Shown here: positions 1 through 6,579 of the stretch, in pieces
How the letters are laid out: every line of letters starts with the position of its first letter
Position numbering within the stretch: position 1 is the stretch's first letter
NCBI GenBank assembly: GCA_944363745.1
Contig: CALVVD010000128.1
Location: 1-6,788, forward strand
Length of the DNA: 6,788 nt
Direction of reading: 5' to 3'
Source: an uncultured Bacilli bacterium
GTDB lineage: Bacteria > Bacillota_I > Bacilli_A > RF39 > UBA660
Notes under the pieces: generated by a model
The model's database searches: none
Told to the model about the DNA's origin: nothing
What the model saw: only the letters and a program-made list of their open reading frames with translations
Made by a program: the position numbers and the translations under genes

Positions 1-1
1 G

Positions 2-1633
2 AGCGGCAAGGATAAGAACGTCATGGTCTACGATCTGGGCGGCGGCACCTTTGATGTCACCATCGCCCACGTCAGCGGCACCCGCATCGACGTGCTTGCC
101 ACCAACGGCAATCACCAGTTGGGCGGCAAGGATTGGGATGAAGTGCTGTTCAACGATGTGCAGGATCGCTTTTATTCCGAACACGGCGTCATGATCGGCG
201 ACTTCCCCGAAGACGTCAAGGAACTGCAGGTCAAGTGCGAGGAGGCGAAAAAACGTCTCTCCGCCGTCTCGTCCACCCTCATTTCCATTCAGTGCGACGG
301 GCTTCTCGGCAAGTATACCGTCACGCGGCAGGAATTCGACGAGAAGACGGAGAATCTGCTCTACGAGACGGTGCTGCTCATCCGCAGCTGTTTTGAAGAG
401 ATCGCCGAAAAGACCAAGCGCCCCTTCGGGTGGGAGAACATCGACGAAGTGGTGCTCGTCGGCGGATCCACGCGCATGCCGCAGGTGCGCGACATGATCG
501 TGCGCGAGTACGGCAGACCCCCGATCACCAAGGACATCAATGTCGATACCATTGTGGCGACGGGCGCCGCCATGCAGGCGGAACTGTGCGTGAGCAGCGC
601 GATCACTCTGACGGTGGCGGGGAATAAACCCGCCGCGCCGGGCGCCACTGCGCCCGCCGCGCCCATGACGCTCACCATCCGCAATCAGGATATCCAGGAC
701 ATCACGGCGCACAGCCTCGGCATGCTGGCGCTTGCAAGCGACCAGAAGACGTATATCAACAGCATCATCATTCCCAAAAACAGCCGCGTCAACGAAAAAT
801 TCGGCAGAGAATACACCTTTTCAGGGGAGAAACTGCAGGTCTACGTCCTTCAGGGGGAATCGCGCGATCCGTATGAAAGCGACATCGTGGGCGCCTATTC
901 CGTGACGGGTGTCCCGGAAAACAGCAAACTGCGCGTCGATTTTCTCTATAATTCCAACGGCGTGGTGGAGGTCAATGCCTCTCTTACAGACGGCCGCGCA
1001 TTGCCTGTCACCCGCGAGACGACGAATGAGACGGTGGCCGAACTCATCGAACGGCTGGAGCGCGAACGCCGCGAGGCCGAGGAAGAGGCGCGCCGCAGGA
1101 GCAGGATCGAAATCATGCTCATGATCGACGTTTCGGGCAGTATGGACGGCAGTCCCGTCCGCGAGGCGCGCCGCGCCGCCAAGGGTTTTGTCTCCGAATT
1201 CGATCTGAAGCACGTCTACATCTCCGTCATCAGTTTTGCTGACCGCGTTGGCAGCCACTGCCGTTGGGAGAACAATGCTTCCAGTCTCAACCGGGCGATC
1301 GACTCGGTCGCGGTGGACGGCAAATACGGCTACGGTACGACGGGACCCATCGGCGCGGAGCGCGGCAACTTCACGCATGACGGCGCCCGCATCATGGTCA
1401 TTCTGACGGACGGCTATTGGGCAAATCAGAATTCCGAGGAGAAGGAGGCAGACCGCGCCAAGCGGGACGGGATCATCATCTATGCCATCGGCATCGGCGA
1501 TGCGGACGAAAGTTTCCTGCGCCGTATCTCGAGCGGAAAGGGCAGGAAAGTTTATCTGAGTCAGCTCACGCAGACCTTCAATGAAGTCGCCTCCTCCATT
1601 GCAACGGAGGTCGCGGCCGGCACCCTCAAATAA
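2..1633 (+). CDS. Hsp70-like chaperone fused to a C-terminal vWA domain (5'-truncated)
   Basis: The reading frame is open to the left edge, so the true start lies upstream; the ATG at 23 is internal because it falls inside the second Hsp70 signature. Seen: an Hsp70 phosphate-loop signature (YDLGGGTFDVTI, nt 29-64), the third Hsp70 signature (VVLVGGSTRMP, 449-481), an Ala/Pro-rich insert (623-664), a beta substrate-binding domain starting at HSLGML (about 700-1000), a charged Arg/Glu helix (1013-1107), then a vWA domain (1109 to about 1600). The vWA MIDAS is complete: DVSGS at 1127, Thr at 1337/1340 and LTDG with Asp at 1409. Compared with DnaK, roughly the first 185 residues of the nucleotide-binding domain are outside the window and the helical lid is missing, with the vWA in its place. 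Known: Hsp70 binds exposed hydrophobic segments under ATP control, and vWA domains bind partners through a divalent metal. Inferred: a cytoplasmic chaperone with a built-in protein-docking module. It is followed 48 nt later by a J-like protein. The domain calls are strong; the client is unknown. Confidence 0.93.
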   Translation, partial: SGKDKNVMVYDLGGGTFDVTIAHVSGTRIDVLATNGNHQLGGKDWDEVLFNDVQDRFYSEHGVMIGDFPEDVKELQVKCEEAKKRLSAVSSTLISIQCDGLLGKYTVTRQEFDEKTENLLYETVLLIRSCFEEIAEKTKRPFGWENIDEVVLVGGSTRMPQVRDMIVREYGRPPITKDINVDTIVATGAAMQAELCVSSAITLTVAGNKPAAPGATAPAAPMTLTIRNQDIQDITAHSLGMLALASDQKTYINSIIIPKNSRVNEKFGREYTFSGEKLQVYVLQGESRDPYESDIVGAYSVTGVPENSKLRVDFLYNSNGVVEVNASLTDGRALPVTRETTNETVAELIERLERERREAEEEARRRSRIEIMLMIDVSGSMDGSPVREARRAAKGFVSEFDLKHVYISVISFADRVGSHCRWENNASSLNRAIDSVAVDGKYGYGTTGPIGAERGNFTHDGARIMVILTDGYWANQNSEEKEADRAKRDGIIIYAIGIGDADESFLRRISSGKGRKVYLSQLTQTFNEVASSIATEVAAGTLK

Positions 1634-1681
1634 GTCTTAAAAGAGACTTGTCACAAATTTTTACATACGGATAGATAAATT
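1634..1681 (+). promoter_or_regulatory. AT-rich spacer with a small hairpin between genes 1 and 2
   Basis: This short spacer is much more AT-rich than its surroundings. A 6-bp inverted repeat (AAGTCT at 1632-1637 and AGACTT at 1644-1649), extendable by one T-G wobble around an AAAA loop, begins at the stop codon of gene 1. A run of five T follows at 1658-1662, but it is 8 nt beyond the stem. The stem is short and AT-rich, so a strong intrinsic terminator is unlikely; partial attenuation or a processing site that sets the ratio of the two proteins is possible. A TTGTCA (1648-1653) resembles a -35 box, but I see no well-spaced -10 that would leave room for a leader. The only Shine-Dalgarno candidate for gene 2 is a weak GGA at 1669-1671. 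Confidence 0.3.
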
Positions 1682-4600
1682 ATGGCACAGGTACAGACAC
1701 AGCGCACGCCCGAAGAACTCGGGAATCCCGAATATAATTACTTCATCGCTTTCAAGATCGAGCCGAAAGAGACGGATAAGGGCAAGATCGAAACGCGCAT
1801 CAAGACTGCACTCAGTTCCACGAGCGGCACCATCGTCGGCAGGCGGCTCAACGAGCTGAAGAACGACGTTCTTGAAGTGATGTGCAACGATGCCGTGTTC
1901 AATCCCGCGAGCGGTACCTATGCCGCAGGGCAGGGCGGCCGCGCCAAGGAAGCCGCCGCCGCAAAGGCATTCAAGCTCAAGGAAGCGGTCGGCATTGTCG
2001 AGATCCTGTGCCAGACGCGCAAGACGCTTTTGAAGAGCGAACTTATCGACATTCTCAACGTCGCCAACAAGCCCGTTACCTACTTTACGGAGGACGAGTT
2101 CTTCGGCGCGCTCAGCTATCTTGAAAAGATGGGCGTGAAGATCATCGACAATACCGATGTCTCCATTCCTTTCTCCGAGTATCAGCAGGCCGAAAAACGG
2201 CTTGAGCCTCTCAACAAAAAGGATCTCTATGACTTTCTTGGCCTGCCTCCGAACGCTTCCTCCGCCGAGATCCAGAAGGCATCGGACGAGCAGTACCGCG
2301 AGAGCAACAAGTCGAGCGACCTCAAAAAGAAACAGTCGGTCAGCAATCTCTGCTCCACTGTCAAAAAGTTGCTTCTGTCCGGGCAGGCCGCGCGCGATTC
2401 CTACGATAAGTACCTCGTCCTGCGCGACAAGGTGTGGGCGGATTTTGAAAAGCGGAAGAGCTTCTCCATCAAGGAAATGTCGATGGAGGAGTATGCAGAC
2501 TATACGCAGAAGGTCATCGACCTTCTGAAGATCTCCGCGGCAGAGGCGGAGAAAATGCTCGCCGTCGGCTGCAAATTTTTCCAGTTCAACATCGTCGGCA
2601 AGTCGGACGGAAGCAACTTTAAAGTCTGTCCCTATCCCGACTGCGGCAAGCTGTACATCAAGGGCGCCAAGAGCTGTCCGCACTGCGGAAAGCCCCTGGA
2701 GATCCTGTGCTGGAATTGCCGACAGGTCATGCGCTTTACCAAAGAGGACAAGGGCTGTCCCGCCTGCGGTGCGACCGTCCACGCGCACGATCTGTTCCGT
2801 CAGAAGTGTTCCGCCCTCGACGGGCTGCTCGCAAAGCCCGTAACAGATATTGCGGCGCTGCAGACGGCGTTCCTCGATGTCAAAAACGTCGTGCCCAACT
2901 ATGCCGCCCGCGCGGACTCCGCCGTCGCCAAAAAGGTAAGCGAGTACGAGGGCGTCATCGCGGCACGCATCAAACGGGAGGAGACGACGGGGGCGAAGTA
3001 CCGCGAAGAGGTCGTCGCCATCAACGAGCTTGTCGCACAAAAGCGTTATCAGAGTGCGCTCGCTCTTGCGCGGGGGCTTGCTGTAAAATACCCCGGGTAC
3101 GATCCCGAAAACACCAGAAAGCTCACCGACGGCTGTACGGCCGTCATGAATTCCGCGCAGCAGCAGGTGGAGCTCGCCAAACAGTACATGGCACAGCGCA
3201 ACGAGGGCATGGCGGTCGCCGCGGCAGTCAGGGCGGTCAAGCTTTGCGACGATCACACCGAGGCACGGCAGATCCTGCAAAAGTTCCCTCCCAAGCCCGT
3301 TACGGGGCTGCGCGCCGGACTGGACGGCGGTAAGATACGCCTTGAATGGAGCGATGTCAAGCAGGATTACGTCACCTATACGGTCATCAAAAAGGTGGGC
3401 GTTGCGCCCACGTCTGCGGAGGACGGCGCCCTCGTCGAGGACGGACTTTCCATCCGCTTCTATGAGGATCTGAACATCGTCTCTGCAACGCCCTACTTCT
3501 ATGCGGTGTATGCCGAACGGTACGGCGTGCGTTCCGCGATCACGGCAACGCAGACTGCGGTCATGGGCTATGCAGATGTTACCAACGTGCGGCAGGAAGT
3601 GGTGGACGGCGGGGTGAAAGTCACCTGGGATACTCCGCAGAACGTCAGATCGGTGGAGGTATGGAAGAACAGCGGCGCGGTCGCGCCCACGAGCCCGGGC
3701 GAGGGCAAGCGCGTCTCCGTGTCCGAGAACGGATTCACCGATGCGGGCTGCGACGGCGAGAGCGCCTATCTCATCGTCTGCAATTATGACGTCAAGGGCA
3801 AGTCCGTCCCTTCGCACGGCGTGCGTGCCGTGTTCAAACCCTTTGAAAAGACGGAGCCGCTGCGCGGCGTCCGCATCGAGCCGCTCGGAGGCGGACGCTA
3901 CGCCTTCTCCTGCGATGCGGGCTATGCAGGCAAGGTGCGGCTGTATTCCGCCGCGACCAAGCTGTCCATTCCCACGGACACCACGCTGCGCTATCTCGAC
4001 TTCAATTCCATCTGCAAGGGGCTCTCGCCCGTTGCGGCCTCGCCCAATTCCGAAGGTCGCCTCGTATTCAGCCTTCCTGCGGGCAGGATCTATCAGGTGT
4101 ACGCGATCGTCAGCACGGAACAGCTGTTTATCGTCTCGCCGCCCGTGCTCATCAATGCGATGGATGGGCTGGCGCGCTGTGCCCACACCTTTGCCGACGG
4201 CACGGTGACGGTGACGGGGCAGCTGCATCCCAAGGCGGCGGCGCTCATCGTCCGGGTCGGGCAGAAGGACTACATCGATACGCCGGAGACGGGAGGGGAA
4301 AAGTTTACTTTTACTGCTGAAGAATTTTCGCGCAAGGGCAAACTTGAACTCAAGTTAAAGACGGATACCGTCAACTATATCACTGTGTTCGTCGAATTCC
4401 GTGAGGACGGCGTCACATCTTATGCACAGCCCGTGCGCCTGACTCCGCCCATTGACTACCGCGAGACGGTGCCCGTTCTCTATGCGATGGAGTATGCGCC
4501 CACGCCCTCCAAGCCCTTCAAAGTGACGCTTTCCTTTGAATCGGACAAGGAGGTCGCCCTTCCGAACATGGTGCTCATGCAGGGACGTCCGCGGCCGCTC

Positions 4601-4786
4601 AACAAGAACGCGGGCGAATTGTGCGAACGCGTCGAGGGCGTTGCACTCAAAAAGGGATTGTTTTCCAAAAAATATACCGCCAGGCGGGTCATTACGGCAA
4701 AACCCGTGGCGGCGAACACAAAATTTGCGCTCTTTCTGGATGAAGAAGTCGGTTTCATTCAGCTCAAAGAAGTCAGAAAACTCTGA
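1682..4786 (+). CDS. Large J-like, zinc-ribbon and FN3 multidomain protein, probable partner of the Hsp70-vWA protein
   Basis: The protein has 1034 residues and no signal peptide or membrane segment. Visible parts in order: a helical N-terminal region (about 15-160); a J-domain-like module starting DLYDFLGLPPNAS (181 to about 245) in which the helix II-III loop reads YRESNKSSD, so the HPD tripeptide needed to stimulate Hsp70 ATPase is absent; two zinc-binding cysteine pairs each side, C316/C321 with C332/C335 and C343/C346 with C359/C362; a helical TPR-like stretch (about 440-535); an FN3-like domain from PKPVTGL (537 to about 630); a second FN3-like domain (about 630-720); then beta-rich, probably Ig/FN3-like sequence to the end. 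The start is the first ATG, 48 nt after gene 1, with only a weak GGA upstream. Known: J proteins recruit Hsp70, and FN3 and zinc ribbons are binding modules. Inferred: a cytoplasmic scaffold that docks to the Hsp70-vWA protein by a non-canonical route. The FN3 calls are moderately sure; the last 300 residues are unassigned. Confidence 0.9.
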   Translation: MAQVQTQRTPEELGNPEYNYFIAFKIEPKETDKGKIETRIKTALSSTSGTIVGRRLNELKNDVLEVMCNDAVFNPASGTYAAGQGGRAKEAAAAKAFKLKEAVGIVEILCQTRKTLLKSELIDILNVANKPVTYFTEDEFFGALSYLEKMGVKIIDNTDVSIPFSEYQQAEKRLEPLNKKDLYDFLGLPPNASSAEIQKASDEQYRESNKSSDLKKKQSVSNLCSTVKKLLLSGQAARDSYDKYLVLRDKVWADFEKRKSFSIKEMSMEEYADYTQKVIDLLKISAAEAEKMLAVGCKFFQFNIVGKSDGSNFKVCPYPDCGKLYIKGAKSCPHCGKPLEILCWNCRQVMRFTKEDKGCPACGATVHAHDLFRQKCSALDGLLAKPVTDIAALQTAFLDVKNVVPNYAARADSAVAKKVSEYEGVIAARIKREETTGAKYREEVVAINELVAQKRYQSALALARGLAVKYPGYDPENTRKLTDGCTAVMNSAQQQVELAKQYMAQRNEGMAVAAAVRAVKLCDDHTEARQILQKFPPKPVTGLRAGLDGGKIRLEWSDVKQDYVTYTVIKKVGVAPTSAEDGALVEDGLSIRFYEDLNIVSATPYFYAVYAERYGVRSAITATQTAVMGYADVTNVRQEVVDGGVKVTWDTPQNVRSVEVWKNSGAVAPTSPGEGKRVSVSENGFTDAGCDGESAYLIVCNYDVKGKSVPSHGVRAVFKPFEKTEPLRGVRIEPLGGGRYAFSCDAGYAGKVRLYSAATKLSIPTDTTLRYLDFNSICKGLSPVAASPNSEGRLVFSLPAGRIYQVYAIVSTEQLFIVSPPVLINAMDGLARCAHTFADGTVTVTGQLHPKAAALIVRVGQKDYIDTPETGGEKFTFTAEEFSRKGKLELKLKTDTVNYITVFVEFREDGVTSYAQPVRLTPPIDYRETVPVLYAMEYAPTPSKPFKVTLSFESDKEVALPNMVLMQGRPRPLNKNAGELCERVEGVALKKGLFSKKYTARRVITAKPVAANTKFALFLDEEVGFIQLKEVRKL

Positions 4787-4788
4787 AA

Positions 4789-4794
4789 GGGAGG
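4789..4794 (+). promoter_or_regulatory. Shine-Dalgarno sequence for the 144-residue gene
   Basis: GGGAGG lies 5 nt before the ATG at 4800, close to the anti-Shine-Dalgarno consensus. It decides the start: the ATG at 4795 is followed at once by TGA, and the in-frame GTG at 4797 is too close to the site. It begins two bases after the stop codon of the preceding gene, which favours efficient re-initiation on the same transcript. Confidence 0.85.
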
Positions 4795-4799
4795 ATGTG

Positions 4800-5234
4800 A
4801 TGAAATATTACGAAAAGACGCCCTATACGACGAAGGATTACACCGAATATGCAAAGAGGCCCGTCTACGATTACGGGACGGGCGAATCGCATGAGACACA
4901 GCTGCGTCTTGCCACAAACGATATGTACTATATCTATGCGGATCATTTCCGCGACCCGCGTCCCGGGCACGAAGGGGAGCGCATCTATCCCGACAGGGCA
5001 TATATTGCGGGGAGCGACCGCGAAGGGTATACGCTGTACGGCATGGATTTCACGGACAGGAACGGGAAATACTGCTGCACCTATATTGGGTCTTACGACA
5101 AGATCATCGAGGACAACGAGCACGATACCGGACGTTCGCGCGGGAAGGATCTGGATGAGTACGGCGTGCCCAGAACGCCTTCCGGCGGACAGGAAAGAAA
5201 CGGCAACGACCGGAACGGCGGGATCACGAGATGA
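4800..5234 (+). CDS. Small tyrosine-rich hydrophilic protein, unrecognised
   Basis: I do not recognise this 144-residue protein. It is translated from the ATG at 4800 behind a strong GGGAGG site and ends in TGA, which overlaps the ATG of the next gene by 4 nt (ATGA), so the two are probably translationally coupled. By my count 18 of 144 residues are Tyr, concentrated in the first 100 (KYYEKTPYTTKDYTEY at the start, then MYYIY). The middle, about residues 45-105, looks like a small beta-rich fold (RIYPDRAYIAGS, GYTLYGMDF, YCCTYIGSYD). The last 35 residues are Gly/Arg/Asn/Asp-rich and probably disordered. There is no signal peptide, membrane helix or metal motif; the adjacent CC pair is the only cysteine feature. 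Its place between the chaperone genes and the ATPase suggests an adaptor, substrate or accessory subunit, but this is only context. The same strand, coupling and codon usage support a real gene. Confidence 0.85.
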   Translation: MKYYEKTPYTTKDYTEYAKRPVYDYGTGESHETQLRLATNDMYYIYADHFRDPRPGHEGERIYPDRAYIAGSDREGYTLYGMDFTDRNGKYCCTYIGSYDKIIEDNEHDTGRSRGKDLDEYGVPRTPSGGQERNGNDRNGGITR

Positions 5235-6574
5235 TGGCGCAGACGAGCGTGCGCGTGTGCGAGGGGCAGGAGCTGCAGATGAAGGTCCCCGCCGCCGCGA
5301 AGGCGATGCAGTCCGCCACGCCGCAGTGTCCGCGCCCCATCAACATCGTCTTTAACGGAAAGAACGGCGAGGGCGTGCCCGATCGGTTCGTCCTTACCGA
5401 AAAGCTGTTGAGCCAGCACCTCATGCTCATCGGCGGCATCGGCTCCGGCAAGACGAACACGTTCAATCAGATCTTGCAGAATATCGTTCCGCAGCTCTCC
5501 GCGCGCGATGTCATGATCATCTTCGATACCAAGGGGGATTTCTACAAGGAATTCTATCGCCCCGGAGACATCGTCATCGGCAACGATGCCACGGCGTGCG
5601 GCCCGAACGGACCCGACTATTGGAACATCGTCAATGAGCTGGACAGGACGAACGGCCTCAAAGAGGACGTCATCGAGATCTCCAACGCGCTTTTTGCGGA
5701 GAAGATCAGAACGTCGGGCAGCAATTCCTTTTTCCCGCAGGCGGCAAAGGACATCATGTCCGCCGTCTTATATCACTTTGCCATCGCCAAGGGGAATATG
5801 GCGGTCAAGAGCGATAACTTCACTCTTTCGGAGGCGATGAAGAAGGAGGGGGTGGATTGGTACAGGAGCATTCTCGGCCTTTATCCCAACTTCTCCGCGA
5901 TGAAGAGTTATATCCCGCAGGATGCGCCCGGACAGGCGCTCGGCGTGCTCGCCGAATTGCAGCAGGTCGTGCGCTCGGTGTTTGTGGGGACCTTCGCCAA
6001 GCGCGGTACGCTCTCGGTGCGCAATCTCGTGCGCGCAAAGGGCGGGAAAAAGATCTTCATTGAGTACGATATCGGCATCGGCGGCATGCTCACGCCCGTC
6101 TACAGTCTGCTCTTCGACCTCGCCATCAAGGAGGCGCTCTGCCGTGCCAAGAGCGACGGAAACGTCTTTTTCGTATGCGATGAGTTCAAGCTGCTGCCAA
6201 ACCTCAAGCACATCGACGACGCCGTCAACTTCGGGCGCAGCCTGGGCATCAAATTCATGATCGGCATTCAGAACGTCGATCAGATCATCGAAATTTACGG
6301 CGAAAACATGGCCAAGAATATCTTTTCCGGATTTCTCAACCAGTTCGCCTTCAAAGTGAGCGACCATTCGTCGCGCGAATACATCAAGGAACGCTCCGGG
6401 GAGAACAGGAAATGTACGGTGTATAAATCGACTTCCGTACAGGAGACCATCTCCGCGGCGCACGTCGTGGAGGACTGGGACATCGCCGGCCTCCGCCTCG
6501 GCGAGGCGATCGTCTCCCTCAATTCCTGCGAACCATTCAAGTTCGGATTCAGCGAATTTGTCGGAAAAAGGTAA
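5231..6574 (+). CDS. VirD4/TraG/TraD-like P-loop ATPase without a membrane anchor
   Basis: The protein has 447 residues and the motifs of the VirD4/TraG coupling ATPases in the HerA/FtsK superfamily. Walker A is GGIGSGKT (68-75, K74). A post-P-loop strand reads IIFDTKGDF (D99 and D103), as in TraD/VirD4 proteins. Walker B is VFFVCDEFKLLPN (D317, E318). It is followed by AVNFGRSLGIKFMIGIQNVDQIIEIYG with Q347, the C-terminal motif typical of this family. The span of about residues 180-265 is helical and matches the place of the all-alpha domain of VirD4. Known: family members are hexameric motors that pump DNA or hand substrates to type IV secretion channels. Unlike VirD4 and TraD, the 67 residues before the P-loop contain no hydrophobic helix, so the protein is predicted to be cytosolic. 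The ATG at 5231 overlaps the previous stop; an in-frame ATG at 5234 is an alternative. A GGGA at 5220-5223 is a plausible ribosome site. No relaxase or secretion gene is in view. Confidence 0.93.
   Translation: MMAQTSVRVCEGQELQMKVPAAAKAMQSATPQCPRPINIVFNGKNGEGVPDRFVLTEKLLSQHLMLIGGIGSGKTNTFNQILQNIVPQLSARDVMIIFDTKGDFYKEFYRPGDIVIGNDATACGPNGPDYWNIVNELDRTNGLKEDVIEISNALFAEKIRTSGSNSFFPQAAKDIMSAVLYHFAIAKGNMAVKSDNFTLSEAMKKEGVDWYRSILGLYPNFSAMKSYIPQDAPGQALGVLAELQQVVRSVFVGTFAKRGTLSVRNLVRAKGGKKIFIEYDIGIGGMLTPVYSLLFDLAIKEALCRAKSDGNVFFVCDEFKLLPNLKHIDDAVNFGRSLGIKFMIGIQNVDQIIEIYGENMAKNIFSGFLNQFAFKVSDHSSREYIKERSGENRKCTVYKSTSVQETISAAHVVEDWDIAGLRLGEAIVSLNSCEPFKFGFSEFVGKR
6565..6571 (+). promoter_or_regulatory. 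Shine-Dalgarno sequence for the last, truncated gene
   Basis: AAAAAGG ends directly before the stop codon of the ATPase gene and 8 nt before the ATG at 6580. It supports that start and continued translation of the operon. It lies inside the last codons of the upstream gene, so the two genes share a transcript. Confidence 0.7.
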
Positions 6575-6579
6575 CGTCA

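Noticed and set aside
821..1378. Open frame of 185 codons on the minus strand
   Set aside because: It is antisense to the Hsp70 beta domain and the vWA MIDAS, both well supported on the + strand.
1648..1677. Possible internal promoter before the large gene (TTGTCA plus an AT-rich -10-like stretch)
   Set aside because: No -10 hexamer with a good match lies 16-18 nt from the -35-like box, and the candidates would place the transcript start at or inside the start codon.
1661..4228. Long open frame of 855 codons on the minus strand
   Set aside because: It lies wholly opposite the multidomain gene, whose J-like, zinc and FN3 features are clear. G/C-biased third positions remove stops on the opposite strand, and the minus-strand translation shows no recognisable domain.
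4536..5234. Upstream extension of the tyrosine-rich gene to a start at 4536
   Set aside because: The extra 88 codons overlap the end of the large gene in another frame and give an Arg-rich, domain-less sequence. The ATG at 4800 has a strong GGGAGG site 5 nt upstream.
5231..6574. Reading the window as part of a conjugative plasmid or type IV secretion locus
   Set aside because: Only the coupling-type ATPase fits. No relaxase, VirB4 or VirB6-type protein, or transfer origin is visible, and the neighbours are chaperone-related. It cannot be fully excluded because both edges cut the operon.
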